Below, in pieces: positions 1 through 8,789 of a DNA stretch of 16,527 bases. The stretch is from Candidatus Latescibacterota bacterium (GTDB lineage Bacteria > Eisenbacteria > RBG-16-71-46 > SZUA-252). A program made the translations under genes and the position numbers. Where the stretch lies: assembly GCA_016207265.1 (NCBI GenBank), contig JACQPZ010000220.1, positions 1 to 16,527 on the forward strand. Direction: 5' to 3'. Under the pieces are notes generated by a model, which was not told the origin of the DNA, made no database searches, and was given only the letters and a program-made list of their open reading frames with translations. The stretch's first letter is position 1. The number at the start of each line of letters is the position of its first letter.

Positions 1-910
1 CGGAGTCCAGGTCGAGCGGCAGGAGATCGGGCTCCGGGAAGTAGCGGTAGTCGTGCGCCTCCTCCTTGCTGCGCATGCTCTCCGCGATTCCCCTGTCCGC
101 GTTCCAGAGCATCGTCTCCTGGACGACGCGACCTCCCGACTCCAGAATCCCGACCTGGCGCTCGGTCTCGAACGCGATCGCGCGCTCCACGTTCCGGAAC
201 GAGTTCAGATTCTTGATCTCGGTCTTGGTCCCGAATTCGGCGGCCCCCTTCGCGCGGACCGACACGTTCGCGTCGCATCGGAGGCTCCCCTCCTCCATGT
301 TCCCGTCGCACACCTCGAGATACATGAGAATCTGCTTCAAGCGGACAAGGTAGTCGTACGCTTCGCCCTCGGTCCGGATGTCCGGCTCGGAGACGATCTC
401 GATCAGGGGGACGCCGGCCCGATTCAAGTCGACCCGCGTCGTGCTCACGCCTTCCTTCCCCTCGGGATGGAGCGACTTCCCCGCGTCCTCCTCGAGATGG
501 ATCCGGACGAGCCCGACGCGCTTCCAGCCGTCGCCGGATCTGATGTCGACTCCGCCTCCCACGCACAGCGGGCGGTCGTACTGGGAAATCTGGTACCCCG
601 TCGGAAGGTCGGGATAGAAGTAGTTCTTCCGCGCGAAGACGCTGCGCGGGGCGATCGTGGATCCTACCGCCAGGCCGGTCATGACGGCGAAACGTACCGC
701 GCGCTCGTTCAGGACCGGGAGGACGCCTGGGAGCCCGAGGCAGACCGGACACACCTGGGTGTTGGGGGTGGCGCCGAATCGGGTGGCACAAGAACAGAAG
801 ATCTTCGACTCGGTCCTGAGCTGCGCGTGAACCTCGAGCCCGACAACCGTCTCGTACCCGACCGCCGCGGCGCGGCCGTCGGTCTCGCGCGCGGGGCGGG
901 TCGCGCTCAA
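1..910 (-). CDS. gatB: Asp-tRNA(Asn)/Glu-tRNA(Gln) amidotransferase subunit B (partial, C-terminus beyond left edge)
   Basis: GatB is the kinase/transamidase subunit of the cytoplasmic GatCAB complex. It activates Glu-tRNA(Gln) or Asp-tRNA(Asn) with ATP so that ammonia from GatA converts it to Gln- or Asn-tRNA. About 303 codons are visible out of a usual ~480; the rest of the cradle domain and the tRNA-binding tail are off the left edge. Seen in the translation: GLEVHAQL near residues 24-31; a CxC (39, 41) plus CxxC (54, 57) set that matches the zinc site of many GatBs; FYPDLPTGYQISQYDRP; HLEEDAGKS; LNRAGVPLIEIVSEPD; KTEIKNLNSFR; and SKEEAHDYRYFPEPDL. The start is TTG at 910-908, which overlaps the gatA stop (TTGA) and has a strong GGAGG seven bases upstream; no better start precedes the conserved block. 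It is the last visible gene of the rseP-to-gatB run. Confidence 0.95.
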   Translation of the reverse strand, partial: MSATRPARETDGRAAAVGYETVVGLEVHAQLRTESKIFCSCATRFGATPNTQVCPVCLGLPGVLPVLNERAVRFAVMTGLAVGSTIAPRSVFARKNYFYPDLPTGYQISQYDRPLCVGGGVDIRSGDGWKRVGLVRIHLEEDAGKSLHPEGKEGVSTTRVDLNRAGVPLIEIVSEPDIRTEGEAYDYLVRLKQILMYLEVCDGNMEEGSLRCDANVSVRAKGAAEFGTKTEIKNLNSFRNVERAIAFETERQVGILESGGRVVQETMLWNADRGIAESMRSKEEAHDYRYFPEPDLLPLDLDS

Positions 911-2388
911 CGCGCTCCCTCCGCGACGAGCCGCGGCACGCGGGACGCCGCGTCGCACTTCGCTTCCCAGGCGCGGGCGACGCGGAGCAGCGTCTGTTCC
1001 TCGAAGGGACGCCCGACGACCTGGAGGCCGATCGGCAGTCCGGCCCGCGTGAAGCCCGCCGGAAACGAGAGCGCGGGCGCGCCGGCCAGGGAGGCCGGAA
1101 TCGAGAAGATGTCGTTCAGGTACATCGCGAGCGGATCGTCGATCTTCTCGCCGATGCGGAAGGGGGGGGTGGGCGTCGTCGGGAGAAGGATCGCGTCCGC
1201 GACCCTCAGGGCGTCTGCGAAGTCCCTCCGGATGAGCGTACGCACCTTCATGGCACGAAGGTAATAGGCGTCGTAGTATCCCGCCGAGAGGGCATAGGTG
1301 CCGAGCAGGATGCGGCGCCTCACCTCGCGTCCGAACCCTCTTCCCCGGGTCGCGCCGTACATGTGCTTGAGATCGCCGTCCTTCACCCTCCGCCCGTATC
1401 GCACGCCGTCGTAGCGCGCGAGATTGCTCGAGGCCTCGGCCGGCGCGATGAGGTAGTAGGTGGCGATCGAGGAGCGCGCGTGGGGGAGGGTCACGTCCAC
1501 CACGTCGGCCCCCTCGCCCGAAAGCTCCCGCGCCGCCCCATCCAGCGCGGCCTGGATCTCGGGGTCGATCCCCTCGCCCAGGAGACCGCGCGGGATCCCC
1601 AGCCTGAGCCCCTTCACGCCCCGCTCGAGATCGTCCAGCGAGACGGGCTTCGCCTCGGCGCGACTTGTCATGTCCCGCTCGTCGCGGCCGCAGATCGCGT
1701 TATAAAGGAGCGCCGCATCGCGGGCCGTCCGCGCGATCGGCCCGATCTGATCGAGAGACGAGGCGAAGGCCACGAGGCCGTATCGTGAAACGGAGCCGTA
1801 CGTGGGCTTGAGGCCCACGACGCCGCAGAAGGCCGCCGGCTGACGCACGGAGCCGCCCGTATCCGAGCCGAGCGCGAGCGGAGCCTCCCGGGCCGCGACG
1901 GTCGCGGCCGAGCCGCCGCTCGAGCCTCCCGGAACGCGCTCTTGGTCCCAGGGATTGCGTGTCGGGAAATAGGCCGAGTTCTCGGTGGAAGAACCCATCG
2001 CGAACTCGTCGCAGTTCGTCTTCCCCACGAACACCGCCCCGGCGTCGCGGAGGCGCTCCACGACGTGGGCGTCGTAGGGAGGCCGGTATCCCTCGAGGAT
2101 GCGCGAGCCGCAGGTCGTCGGAACGCCGCGCGTGCAGAGGTTGTCCTTCAGCGCGATCGGGACACCCGCGAGCGGAGAGAGCGCCTCGCCCATCGCCCGG
2201 CGCCGGTCGACCGAGCGCGCCATCGCGAGCGCCGATTCCGGATCGCGGTGCAGATAGGTTCCGAGCCGGTCCGCGGTGCGCGCGATCCGCTCGAGGAAGG
2301 CGCCCGTCACCTCGAGCGCGCTTCGCTCCCCCGAGCGGACCAACCGCCCGAGGGATTCGGCGGTTTCGTGGAGAAACGCCCCGCTCAT
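907..2388 (-). CDS. gatA: Asp-tRNA(Asn)/Glu-tRNA(Gln) amidotransferase subunit A
   Basis: GatA is the glutaminase subunit of GatCAB. It hydrolyses glutamine and channels the ammonia to GatB. The 493-residue length is normal for the family. The amidase-signature catalytic triad is complete: Lys81 (in PIALKDNLCT), Ser156 (in GGSSGGSAA) and the nucleophile Ser180 (in GSDTGGSVRQPA). Further family blocks are GKTNCDEFAMGSSTENSA, VGLKPTYGSVSRYGL and, near the C-terminus, IPASLAGAPALSFPAGF. The ATG at 2388-2386 overlaps the gatC stop (ATGA), with an AGG five bases upstream. The stop overlaps the gatB start. An uninterrupted run of eight C (1162-1169) codes for the Thr-Pro-Pro of PTTPTPPFRIGEKI; the frame on both sides matches GatA, so it is not a frameshift. 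The family assignment is secure. Whether the complex serves Gln, Asn or both cannot be told from this gene. Confidence 0.98.
   Translation of the reverse strand: MSGAFLHETAESLGRLVRSGERSALEVTGAFLERIARTADRLGTYLHRDPESALAMARSVDRRRAMGEALSPLAGVPIALKDNLCTRGVPTTCGSRILEGYRPPYDAHVVERLRDAGAVFVGKTNCDEFAMGSSTENSAYFPTRNPWDQERVPGGSSGGSAATVAAREAPLALGSDTGGSVRQPAAFCGVVGLKPTYGSVSRYGLVAFASSLDQIGPIARTARDAALLYNAICGRDERDMTSRAEAKPVSLDDLERGVKGLRLGIPRGLLGEGIDPEIQAALDGAARELSGEGADVVDVTLPHARSSIATYYLIAPAEASSNLARYDGVRYGRRVKDGDLKHMYGATRGRGFGREVRRRILLGTYALSAGYYDAYYLRAMKVRTLIRRDFADALRVADAILLPTTPTPPFRIGEKIDDPLAMYLNDIFSIPASLAGAPALSFPAGFTRAGLPIGLQVVGRPFEEQTLLRVARAWEAKCDAASRVPRLVAEGAR
918..922 (-). promoter_or_regulatory. Ribosome binding site for the TTG start of gatB
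   Basis: GGAGG on the minus strand sits seven bases before the TTG at 910-908, inside the last codons of gatA. It is the main support for a rare TTG start here and implies that gatB is translated in coupling with gatA. Confidence 0.7.
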
Positions 2389-2672
2389 ACGACCTGCGGA
2401 ACCCGGAAGTAATCCCCGTCGCGGTCGGGCGCCTGCCCCAGCGCCTCTTCGCGCGTCTCACACGGCTTCGCGACGTCTTCGCGAAGGGCCGGCTTCGCCT
2501 CTCCCCCGACCTGGCTCGTCGGCTCGATGCCGGTCACGTCGAGCGCCTGGAGCTGCTCCACGTAGGAGAGGATCGACGCAAGCTCCCGGACGAGCCGCGG
2601 CTCCTCGGAGGGATCGATCTCGAGTCGGGCAAGCAGCGCCACCTTCCGCACGGTTTCGGCGTCAATCGACAT
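2385..2672 (-). CDS. gatC: Asp-tRNA(Asn)/Glu-tRNA(Gln) amidotransferase subunit C
   Basis: GatC is the small belt subunit that wraps the GatA-GatB interface and stabilises the transamidosome. Its 95 residues are the usual size. The N-terminus (MSIDAETVRKVALLARLEI) followed by LVRELASILSYVEQLQALDV is the classic GatC helical pair. The middle carries the TSQVGGEAKPALREDV stretch (family form: P-x-R-x-D), and the end FRVPQVV matches the usual F-x-V-P-x-V ending. The ATG at 2672-2670 lies inside the end of the helicase gene, overlapping it by 11 bases, with a GGAG about eleven bases upstream. The stop overlaps gatA as ATGA. The order gatC-gatA-gatB and these overlaps indicate coupled, stoichiometric synthesis. 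Confidence 0.96.
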   Translation of the reverse strand: MSIDAETVRKVALLARLEIDPSEEPRLVRELASILSYVEQLQALDVTGIEPTSQVGGEAKPALREDVAKPCETREEALGQAPDRDGDYFRVPQVV

Positions 2673-4803
2673 GGCTCAGCTCCGCGAAGGCCGCGAGGAT
2701 CTTCTTTACACCCGACCGCCGGAACTCGACGGTGAGCTTGGCGCGCTCCCCGCGCCCTTCGCACGCGACGACCACCCCGTCCCCGAATTGGGGATGGCTC
2801 ACGCGCCATCCGACCGGACCCTCTCCCGGGACGGCGCTCCGCCCCAGGCCCCGGCCTGCGACGCCGCTCCTCGCGCGGCGGCGGATCGGAAGCTCCGCTT
2901 CGGTCCACTCGAGGCAGCTCTCCGGGATCTCGCCGAGGAACCGCGACGGACCGCCCCCCGCCGCGTTCCAGGCCCTCCGATACGACGCATGAAGCAGATG
3001 GACTGTGCGCTGCGCGCGGGTCAGCGCGACGTAGAAGAGCCGGCGCTCCTCCTCGAGCTGCGCGGGATCGTCGATCGAGGAAGCGTGCGGCAGAAGCCCT
3101 TCTTCGAGACCCACGACGAACACCACCGGGAACTCGAGCCCCTTCGCGGAGTGGATCGTCATGAGGTTCACGGTGTCCTCTTCATCGTTCCAGAGGTCCA
3201 CGTCGGTGAGGAGCGCCACCTCGGCCAGGAATCCCGATACCGTGGGATCCTCCGCGCGGCGGGCGAAGGCCTCCGCCCCCGCGATCAGCTCGTCCACGTT
3301 CTCGATCCGCTCCGGCGCTTCCGCGGGGTTCTCCTCGAGAAGATACTCGCGGTAGCGGACCCGCGCGATCAGCTCCGAGACGCAGGCCGGGGGCGAAAGA
3401 GACGCGAGCGGACGGAGCGACTCGAGGAGACGGGCCACCTCGATGAGCCGCTTCGCCGCGGGGCCCGAGACGGCGCCGCTCAGATCCGGGTGGGTGAGCG
3501 CGTCCGGGATCAGGAGCCCCCGCTCCTCCGCGAAGGAGCGCAGGCGGTCGAGCGTGGTCCTGCCGATTCCCCTCGGCGGCACGTTCAGGATCCGGAACCA
3601 GGACACCGCGTCCCTCGGCTGGACGAGAGCGCGCAGGTACGCGACCACATCCTTCACCTCGCGCCGCTCGTAAAATGAGATCCCGCCGGTGAGCTGGTAG
3701 GGGATTCCGGACCGGCGCAACGCGTTCTCGACCGCGCGGGATTGGGCGTTCGTGCGGTAGAGCACGACGAAGTCGCGGTTTCGCATCTCCGAACGGCGCC
3801 GGATCTCGAGGAGGATCGAGACCATGCGTTCCCCTTCCTCCTCCTCGTCGTCCACGACGTGGACCCGGATCGGCTCGCCCGCGTCGTTCTCCGTCCAGAG
3901 CTCCTTCTCCTTCCGGGCCGCGTTGTGCCGAACCAGGCCGTTCGCCGCGCGGAGGATCGTCTGGGTCGAGCGGTAGTTCTGGGTGAGCCGGAGCACCGTG
4001 GCCTCCGGGAAGCTCTTCTCGAACGAGAGGATGTTCCCCACGTCCGCACCCCGCCAGCCGTAGATCGATTGGTCGTCGTCTCCGACGACGGTCAGATTGC
4101 GGTGGAGCCGGGACAGCCGCTCGATGAGGTTGAATTGGATCCCGTTCGTGTCCTGGTACTCGTCCACGAGCACGTGCTGAAACCGGTCCGCGTACGATCG
4201 GTGGACGTCGGGGTCGAGGTCGAAGAGCCTCACCGCGTGCGCGATCAGGTCGTCGAAGTCCATCGCTCCCCGATCCCGGAGCGTTCTCTGGTAGGCGACA
4301 TAGGCCTCCGCGAGCCTCCGATCCACGGCCGTGAACGCCGTCTTCTGGAACTCCTCCGGCCCGACCCCTTCGTTCTTCAGCCGCGAAATGCGCGCGTTGG
4401 CCGCGGCGGGGGTCAGGATCCGGTCCTCCGGGCCCGCCCCGCGGAGCACCTCCTTGAGGACCGCACGCTGATCGTCGGTGTCGTAGATGACGAAGGTGCT
4501 CGGATAGCCCAGGAGCTCCGCGTGGCGTCGCAGAATCCGAACGCACGTCGCGTGAAAGGTGCCGAGCCACACGCGGAGATCTTCAAGCTTGAGGAGCGCC
4601 CGGGCGCGCTCCGTCATCTCCCGCGCGGCCTTGTTCGTGAAGGTGAACGCGAGGATCGAGCCCTGGCGCACGCCGCGATCGCGCACGAGATGGGCGATCC
4701 GGCCGGTCAGAACGCGGGTCTTCCCGCTGCCGGCCCCGGCGAGGATCAGGAGCGGGCCGCCGGGATGCTCGACCGCTTGACGCTGCACGGGGTTGAGCTG
4801 CAC
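2662..4803 (-). CDS. pcrA: ATP-dependent 3'-5' DNA helicase, UvrD/PcrA family (SF1A)
   Basis: This is a superfamily 1A helicase of the PcrA/UvrD/Rep group. It unwinds DNA in nucleotide-excision and mismatch repair, clears recombinase filaments and acts on stalled RNA polymerase. Its 713 residues are typical. Motifs in order: Q motif LNPVQRQAV (3-11), Walker A GAGSGKT (23-29), Ia AFTFTNKAA (52-60), II VDEYQDTN (213-220), III GDDDQSIYGWRGA (241-253), IV LTQNYRST (273-280), V TIHSAKGLEF (549-558), VI YVALTRAQ (591-598). After a basic linker, residues ~663-713 (WRVSHPQFGDGVVV... VEFRRSGVKKI) form the C-terminal Tudor-like domain that in PcrA/UvrD binds RNA polymerase; this favours PcrA/UvrD over Rep. 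The start is GTG at 4803-4801, with AGGAG four bases upstream formed partly by the tamB stop codon (TAGGAG). It overlaps gatC by 11 bases. Confidence 0.95.
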   Translation of the reverse strand: MQLNPVQRQAVEHPGGPLLILAGAGSGKTRVLTGRIAHLVRDRGVRQGSILAFTFTNKAAREMTERARALLKLEDLRVWLGTFHATCVRILRRHAELLGYPSTFVIYDTDDQRAVLKEVLRGAGPEDRILTPAAANARISRLKNEGVGPEEFQKTAFTAVDRRLAEAYVAYQRTLRDRGAMDFDDLIAHAVRLFDLDPDVHRSYADRFQHVLVDEYQDTNGIQFNLIERLSRLHRNLTVVGDDDQSIYGWRGADVGNILSFEKSFPEATVLRLTQNYRSTQTILRAANGLVRHNAARKEKELWTENDAGEPIRVHVVDDEEEEGERMVSILLEIRRRSEMRNRDFVVLYRTNAQSRAVENALRRSGIPYQLTGGISFYERREVKDVVAYLRALVQPRDAVSWFRILNVPPRGIGRTTLDRLRSFAEERGLLIPDALTHPDLSGAVSGPAAKRLIEVARLLESLRPLASLSPPACVSELIARVRYREYLLEENPAEAPERIENVDELIAGAEAFARRAEDPTVSGFLAEVALLTDVDLWNDEEDTVNLMTIHSAKGLEFPVVFVVGLEEGLLPHASSIDDPAQLEEERRLFYVALTRAQRTVHLLHASYRRAWNAAGGGPSRFLGEIPESCLEWTEAELPIRRRARSGVAGRGLGRSAVPGEGPVGWRVSHPQFGDGVVVACEGRGERAKLTVEFRRSGVKKILAAFAELSHVD

Positions 4804-4807
4804 GGAT

Positions 4808-4812
4808 CTCCT
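4808..4812 (-). promoter_or_regulatory. Ribosome binding site for the GTG start of pcrA, overlapping the tamB stop
   Basis: On the minus strand the tamB stop TAG (4813-4811) runs into AGGAG, four bases before the GTG at 4803-4801. The spacing fixes the GTG start and suggests that ribosomes finishing tamB reinitiate on pcrA. Confidence 0.7.
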
Positions 4813-7800
4813 AGTACTCGAGCCTTACCTTCAAGTCGAGATTGTACTGCGGCCCCGCCTGGTCCTTGGTGGGCTGCTGGATCTGCTCCCCCCGGAGCAG
4901 GAGGTAGCGGGTGACGCGGTACTCGGCGCTGAGCTTCTGCGCCGCCGTCCCGGAGAAATCGCGAGAGTACCTGAGATAGAGACCCGGGGTCACGTACTTT
5001 CCCACCCCGACGAGACCGATCGCGGTCGCGACCGCCCCCGGGGCGGTGCCGGCCGCGGTGCCCGACTTGAGATCGATCGTATCGATGAACCCTACGTCCG
5101 CGAGCCACCGCTCGGCGTTTCGGAAGAGGTAGTTCTTCACGGGCAGCGTCACGTCGGGGGTCGCGGTCTGAGCCTCCTCCCCCGTTCGATCCTCGCTCCC
5201 GAACGTCGTGATCTGTCCGATCGTGAGCACCTTCCAGAGGTAGCTCTCGCTCGAGGCCTGCTGCGCGCCCGAGGGCACGTCGTGGAGGTGCACGTTCAGG
5301 TGGCTCGAGCGCCCGGTGAGCGTCTGATAGATCTCCTTCTCGCCGTTGGGACCCTGAACCTTCGTGACCGCCTCGATCGAGATATCCGGGTCGATCCGGT
5401 CCAGGGTGGTGAAGCTGATCGTGCCTCTCCGGATCTGGAATTCGTTCGCGTACAGGTAGTACTTCCCCTTCACGTCGAGGGACCCGAGGATCAGATCCCG
5501 GACGCCGTCGTTGCGGAGCGTGAGCCGCCCGCCCAGCTCCATCTCGGTGTCGAGGTTCCGATACCAGAGGTTCCGCGGTACGTCGACGACGATGTCGTAT
5601 TGGAACGGGATGGGCTCCCGCTCTCCCTGCTGCTGGGTGAAGTCGAGCGTCAGCTCTCCGCGTACGATGAACGCCGGGGTCACGCTCGTCACGCGCTGGA
5701 CTTCCTTGCCGTCCGGATTGATCGCGTCCTGGACGAGGAAGTCGCCGTTGAATCGAATCACGTAGGTCTCCCGATCGGTGGCGGTGAACTCCGAGACGCG
5801 CAGCCGGAACTCGTAGTCCCCCCAGCGCCTCCCCTCCTCCCACCGCCACCATCCGGCCCCGCTCAAGCGTCCGCGCTTTCCTTCGCGCGCCTCGACTTTG
5901 GCCACGTTCACGCGCCGCTCGTCGAACGATGCGTCCATCTCGAGACCTTCGAGCACCTCGTCCCTGCCCGCCACGCGAAGAATCCCGTCGTGGAGCTTGA
6001 GGGTTCCGGTCACGTCGGGTTTGGCCAGCGTGCCCGCCACGTCGGCGCTGACGGTGAGCTTCCCCCCGCTCGAGGCGAGGTCCGGCACGAAGAGCGTCGC
6101 GATCCCGAAATCAGCGTCGGTCGTGCGGATCTTGAGCGCCACCGGCTCGTCTTTGAGCCATCGGCGATCGGCGTAGAGCGAGAGGTCGATGGGGATCGAG
6201 CCCTCGACGTGCGACGACGCGTCTCCCTTGGAGAGATCGAGACGGGAAAGCACGAGTCGCCGGCCGGCGTACGTCCCCTCGAATCGGCCTTCGTCCGCCG
6301 CGACTCCGTGAAACTTGAGCGAGGAGCCGCGCCCGACGAGCGACAGGACCGGCGCCGCGGCGGTTCCGGTCACGCGCGTGCGCACCGTCGCGAAGCCTTC
6401 CAGCGTCCCCAGGCTCGTGTCCACGGCGGCGAGCGTCCCGAGATCGAGGGAGTCCACGCCGCCCGCGAGCGCGAGATCGACCCGCGATGTCCACGCCCGG
6501 TCTCCCCGGGTCACGGAGCGGATCCAGTCGCGGAACATAAGCCGCGGCCGCGCGGTCCCCTGGAGGGAGATCCTGCCGGGCCCCCGGGCCCACCGCGCCT
6601 CGGCCACCGTGAGGAGCCCCGGCGCGTACGTAAGGTCCAGCGTGAGCGAGTCCCCGTCGAAGCTCCCGGCCCGGGGATTCAGAACGCTCAGGGTCGTCTG
6701 GATCTCCGGGTCGTCGAGCGGCCCCGTCATCAGGAAATCCCCGTCGGCGATCCCCCCCGCTTCGCCTCGGCCCAGCGCGCGGCTCAGATCCACGCCCCGG
6801 AGCGTCCCGCGCGCGTCGATCCGGCCCTCCCGGGGCCAGACCACCCCCGCGAGGTCGAGGCGCCCGGGATCGAGATCGAACACCATGCGCGAGATCCGGA
6901 GCCTACCGTCCTCGAACGACGCATCCACGGACTGCGCGTTCCTCCACCGGGAGGAGCCCACGCCGATCACGACCGAATCGAGCGCGGCCGCGACTTCCTT
7001 CCCGTGGAACCGCAACGCTCCCCGGAGGGCGACCGTGGTGTCGCCGAGCGCCTGGCGGTAGCGCTCGATCACGATCCGGTCGGATATCCGCAGCGTCGAG
7101 GCCACCGTCCCGAGCGGACGACGCCCGGCGTGGAGCCCGGCGATCGAGAGGTCCACGTCCGCGGCCGGGGGGGAGCCGAGCGCGCCGCGCGCCCGCACGG
7201 TCAAGGAATCGAAGCCCAAGCCGTTCTTCAACCGCACGGACACGAGCGTCGCACGCGCCTGGAAATCGGGCCGCGCCGCGTTCCCGCTGACCGTGCCCGC
7301 GACCCACCCCGAGCCCGTCTCGGCGAGGATGGGACTCACGATCGAATCGATCGAGCCCAGGTCGCGGATGCCGGCCCCTACCGCAAGCGAAAGCGTCGTG
7401 TCCGCCGCGATCGTGCCCGACGCGAAGAGCGTCGCTCCCGGCGTATCGATCCACGCGGTGTCCACGGCGACGTCGCCTCGTTCCCCGAGCCTCAATCGCA
7501 GCGATCCTCGATCGACGGGAAGCCGTCCGAGCCTTCCTTTGTCGAGATCCAGCGCGACCTCGGACACCGGGAACGGACGCGCCTTCCGCGCGCGGATCGA
7601 AGCGCGCCCGCTCAGCAAGCCGTGCGGGATGTTCCGGGGGAGCTTCCACCAGGGAATGAGTGCTGGATCCACGTCGCGCAGCCTCGCCTCTGCGGTCATC
7701 ACGCCGCGGGTCTCGAACACGGCCTTCCCTGAGACCTCGGCTTGCCGCACGCGTGCCCGGGCCTCGTCCACGTGCACGGCGCCGGGAACGAACGTGGCCC

Positions 7801-8788
7801 GGGCGAGGAGCGTGTCGATCGGCTCGCCGGCGATCGTACCGGAGAACTTCACGCTGGCGGCTCCCGAGGCGGGATCGCCCGAGAATGAGACTTCACCCAG
7901 GAGGGTACCCTCCGTCACGGGGACCAAGTCCAGGATCCGCATGGTCTCCGCGAGGTCGAGGGGCGCGAAGCCGGTACGGGAGGAGACGACGCTGGCCTTC
8001 TCGAGATCCCAATCGATCGCCGAGCGGACGCGGGACCGGTCCAGCGCGACGTACAGGGGATCGATCCTGACTCTCCGGCCGGACACGGTCGCAATACCGC
8101 TCGCCCGAACCGTCCCCGGACGGCCGGGCATCCGGCTCAAGCCCGAGACCCGCTCGAGCCTCAGCGCCGTCTTCCCGGGCTCGAGCATCACGATACCCGA
8201 GCCGCGGATTGAGCCGAAGCGCACACCGCCCCGGTCGAGGGAGAAGGTCCCGTCCTCCACCTGAACCGAGATCCTCGTCGCGGCCCCCGAGGGAGCGCGG
8301 GCTCGTTTCGACCCGAAACGCGGCACGACCAGATTCCCGCGGCTGTCGTGGACGAGTGGAACGAAGGGCGAGTTGATGGAGACGCGCAGGGAACGGCGCC
8401 GTGAGAGGATGAGCTCGACGAGGTCGTAATCCGCGGTGATCCGTTCGGCGCTGATCCACGTGATCGGGCCGTCGACCGTGAGAACGCGAAGCCGCGGGCG
8501 CTCGAAGACCGCTCCCCCGAAGAGCGAGCCGTGGATCCCATCGCATTCGAACCGTGTCGAATCGGAGCCGACCGCGTCGTCGATCAAGGCCACGATGCGC
8601 CTTGAGAGGCCGGGGTTCCCCTTGGCGAAGAGAACCGCCACGGTCGTGATCGCGGCGACCGCGAGCACGAGGATTACCGCGACGGAGAGGGTCAGGTGCG
8701 GAAGCCAGACGGGGAGCTTCCTCCGGCCCGGAGGCATGGACCCCGACGCCGTATCTTCCCGACCCTCGATGGGACCCTGTTCGCGCAT
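4811..8788 (-). CDS. tamB: TamB-family (DUF490) translocation/assembly module or lipid-bridge protein
   Basis: TamB-like proteins are anchored in the inner membrane and span the periplasm as a long beta-taco. Proposed roles are assembly of some outer-membrane proteins with the TamA barrel and phospholipid transport to the outer membrane. The 1325 residues are near the usual size (E. coli TamB ~1260). Residues ~28-54 (after a basic GRRK) form one N-terminal membrane anchor. A very long periplasmic part of short repeating beta-strands follows, rich in patterns such as LRISR, VDLS and ASGTI, as in AsmA-like/TamB proteins. The last ~400 residues hold the conserved TamB domain, with IRRGTISF, VTLPVKNYLFRNAERWLADVGF and VGKYVTPGLYLRYSRDFSG, ending in DLKVRLEY. 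The ATG lies one base after the Omp85 gene stop (TGA-C-ATG). The pairing with the upstream barrel gene is the strongest functional clue. AsmA-like identity is the alternative, but the C-terminal domain argues for TamB. Confidence 0.88.
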   Translation of the reverse strand: MREQGPIEGREDTASGSMPPGRRKLPVWLPHLTLSVAVILVLAVAAITTVAVLFAKGNPGLSRRIVALIDDAVGSDSTRFECDGIHGSLFGGAVFERPRLRVLTVDGPITWISAERITADYDLVELILSRRRSLRVSINSPFVPLVHDSRGNLVVPRFGSKRARAPSGAATRISVQVEDGTFSLDRGGVRFGSIRGSGIVMLEPGKTALRLERVSGLSRMPGRPGTVRASGIATVSGRRVRIDPLYVALDRSRVRSAIDWDLEKASVVSSRTGFAPLDLAETMRILDLVPVTEGTLLGEVSFSGDPASGAASVKFSGTIAGEPIDTLLARATFVPGAVHVDEARARVRQAEVSGKAVFETRGVMTAEARLRDVDPALIPWWKLPRNIPHGLLSGRASIRARKARPFPVSEVALDLDKGRLGRLPVDRGSLRLRLGERGDVAVDTAWIDTPGATLFASGTIAADTTLSLAVGAGIRDLGSIDSIVSPILAETGSGWVAGTVSGNAARPDFQARATLVSVRLKNGLGFDSLTVRARGALGSPPAADVDLSIAGLHAGRRPLGTVASTLRISDRIVIERYRQALGDTTVALRGALRFHGKEVAAALDSVVIGVGSSRWRNAQSVDASFEDGRLRISRMVFDLDPGRLDLAGVVWPREGRIDARGTLRGVDLSRALGRGEAGGIADGDFLMTGPLDDPEIQTTLSVLNPRAGSFDGDSLTLDLTYAPGLLTVAEARWARGPGRISLQGTARPRLMFRDWIRSVTRGDRAWTSRVDLALAGGVDSLDLGTLAAVDTSLGTLEGFATVRTRVTGTAAAPVLSLVGRGSSLKFHGVAADEGRFEGTYAGRRLVLSRLDLSKGDASSHVEGSIPIDLSLYADRRWLKDEPVALKIRTTDADFGIATLFVPDLASSGGKLTVSADVAGTLAKPDVTGTLKLHDGILRVAGRDEVLEGLEMDASFDERRVNVAKVEAREGKRGRLSGAGWWRWEEGRRWGDYEFRLRVSEFTATDRETYVIRFNGDFLVQDAINPDGKEVQRVTSVTPAFIVRGELTLDFTQQQGEREPIPFQYDIVVDVPRNLWYRNLDTEMELGGRLTLRNDGVRDLILGSLDVKGKYYLYANEFQIRRGTISFTTLDRIDPDISIEAVTKVQGPNGEKEIYQTLTGRSSHLNVHLHDVPSGAQQASSESYLWKVLTIGQITTFGSEDRTGEEAQTATPDVTLPVKNYLFRNAERWLADVGFIDTIDLKSGTAAGTAPGAVATAIGLVGVGKYVTPGLYLRYSRDFSGTAAQKLSAEYRVTRYLLLRGEQIQQPTKDQAGPQYNLDLKVRLEY

Positions 8789-8789
8789 G

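Noticed and set aside
4793..7732. A 979-codon open frame on the plus strand opposite tamB
   Set aside because: It is antisense to a clear TamB gene, has no recognisable domain and is rich in Arg/Pro/His/Glu, as expected from the complement of GC-rich codons.
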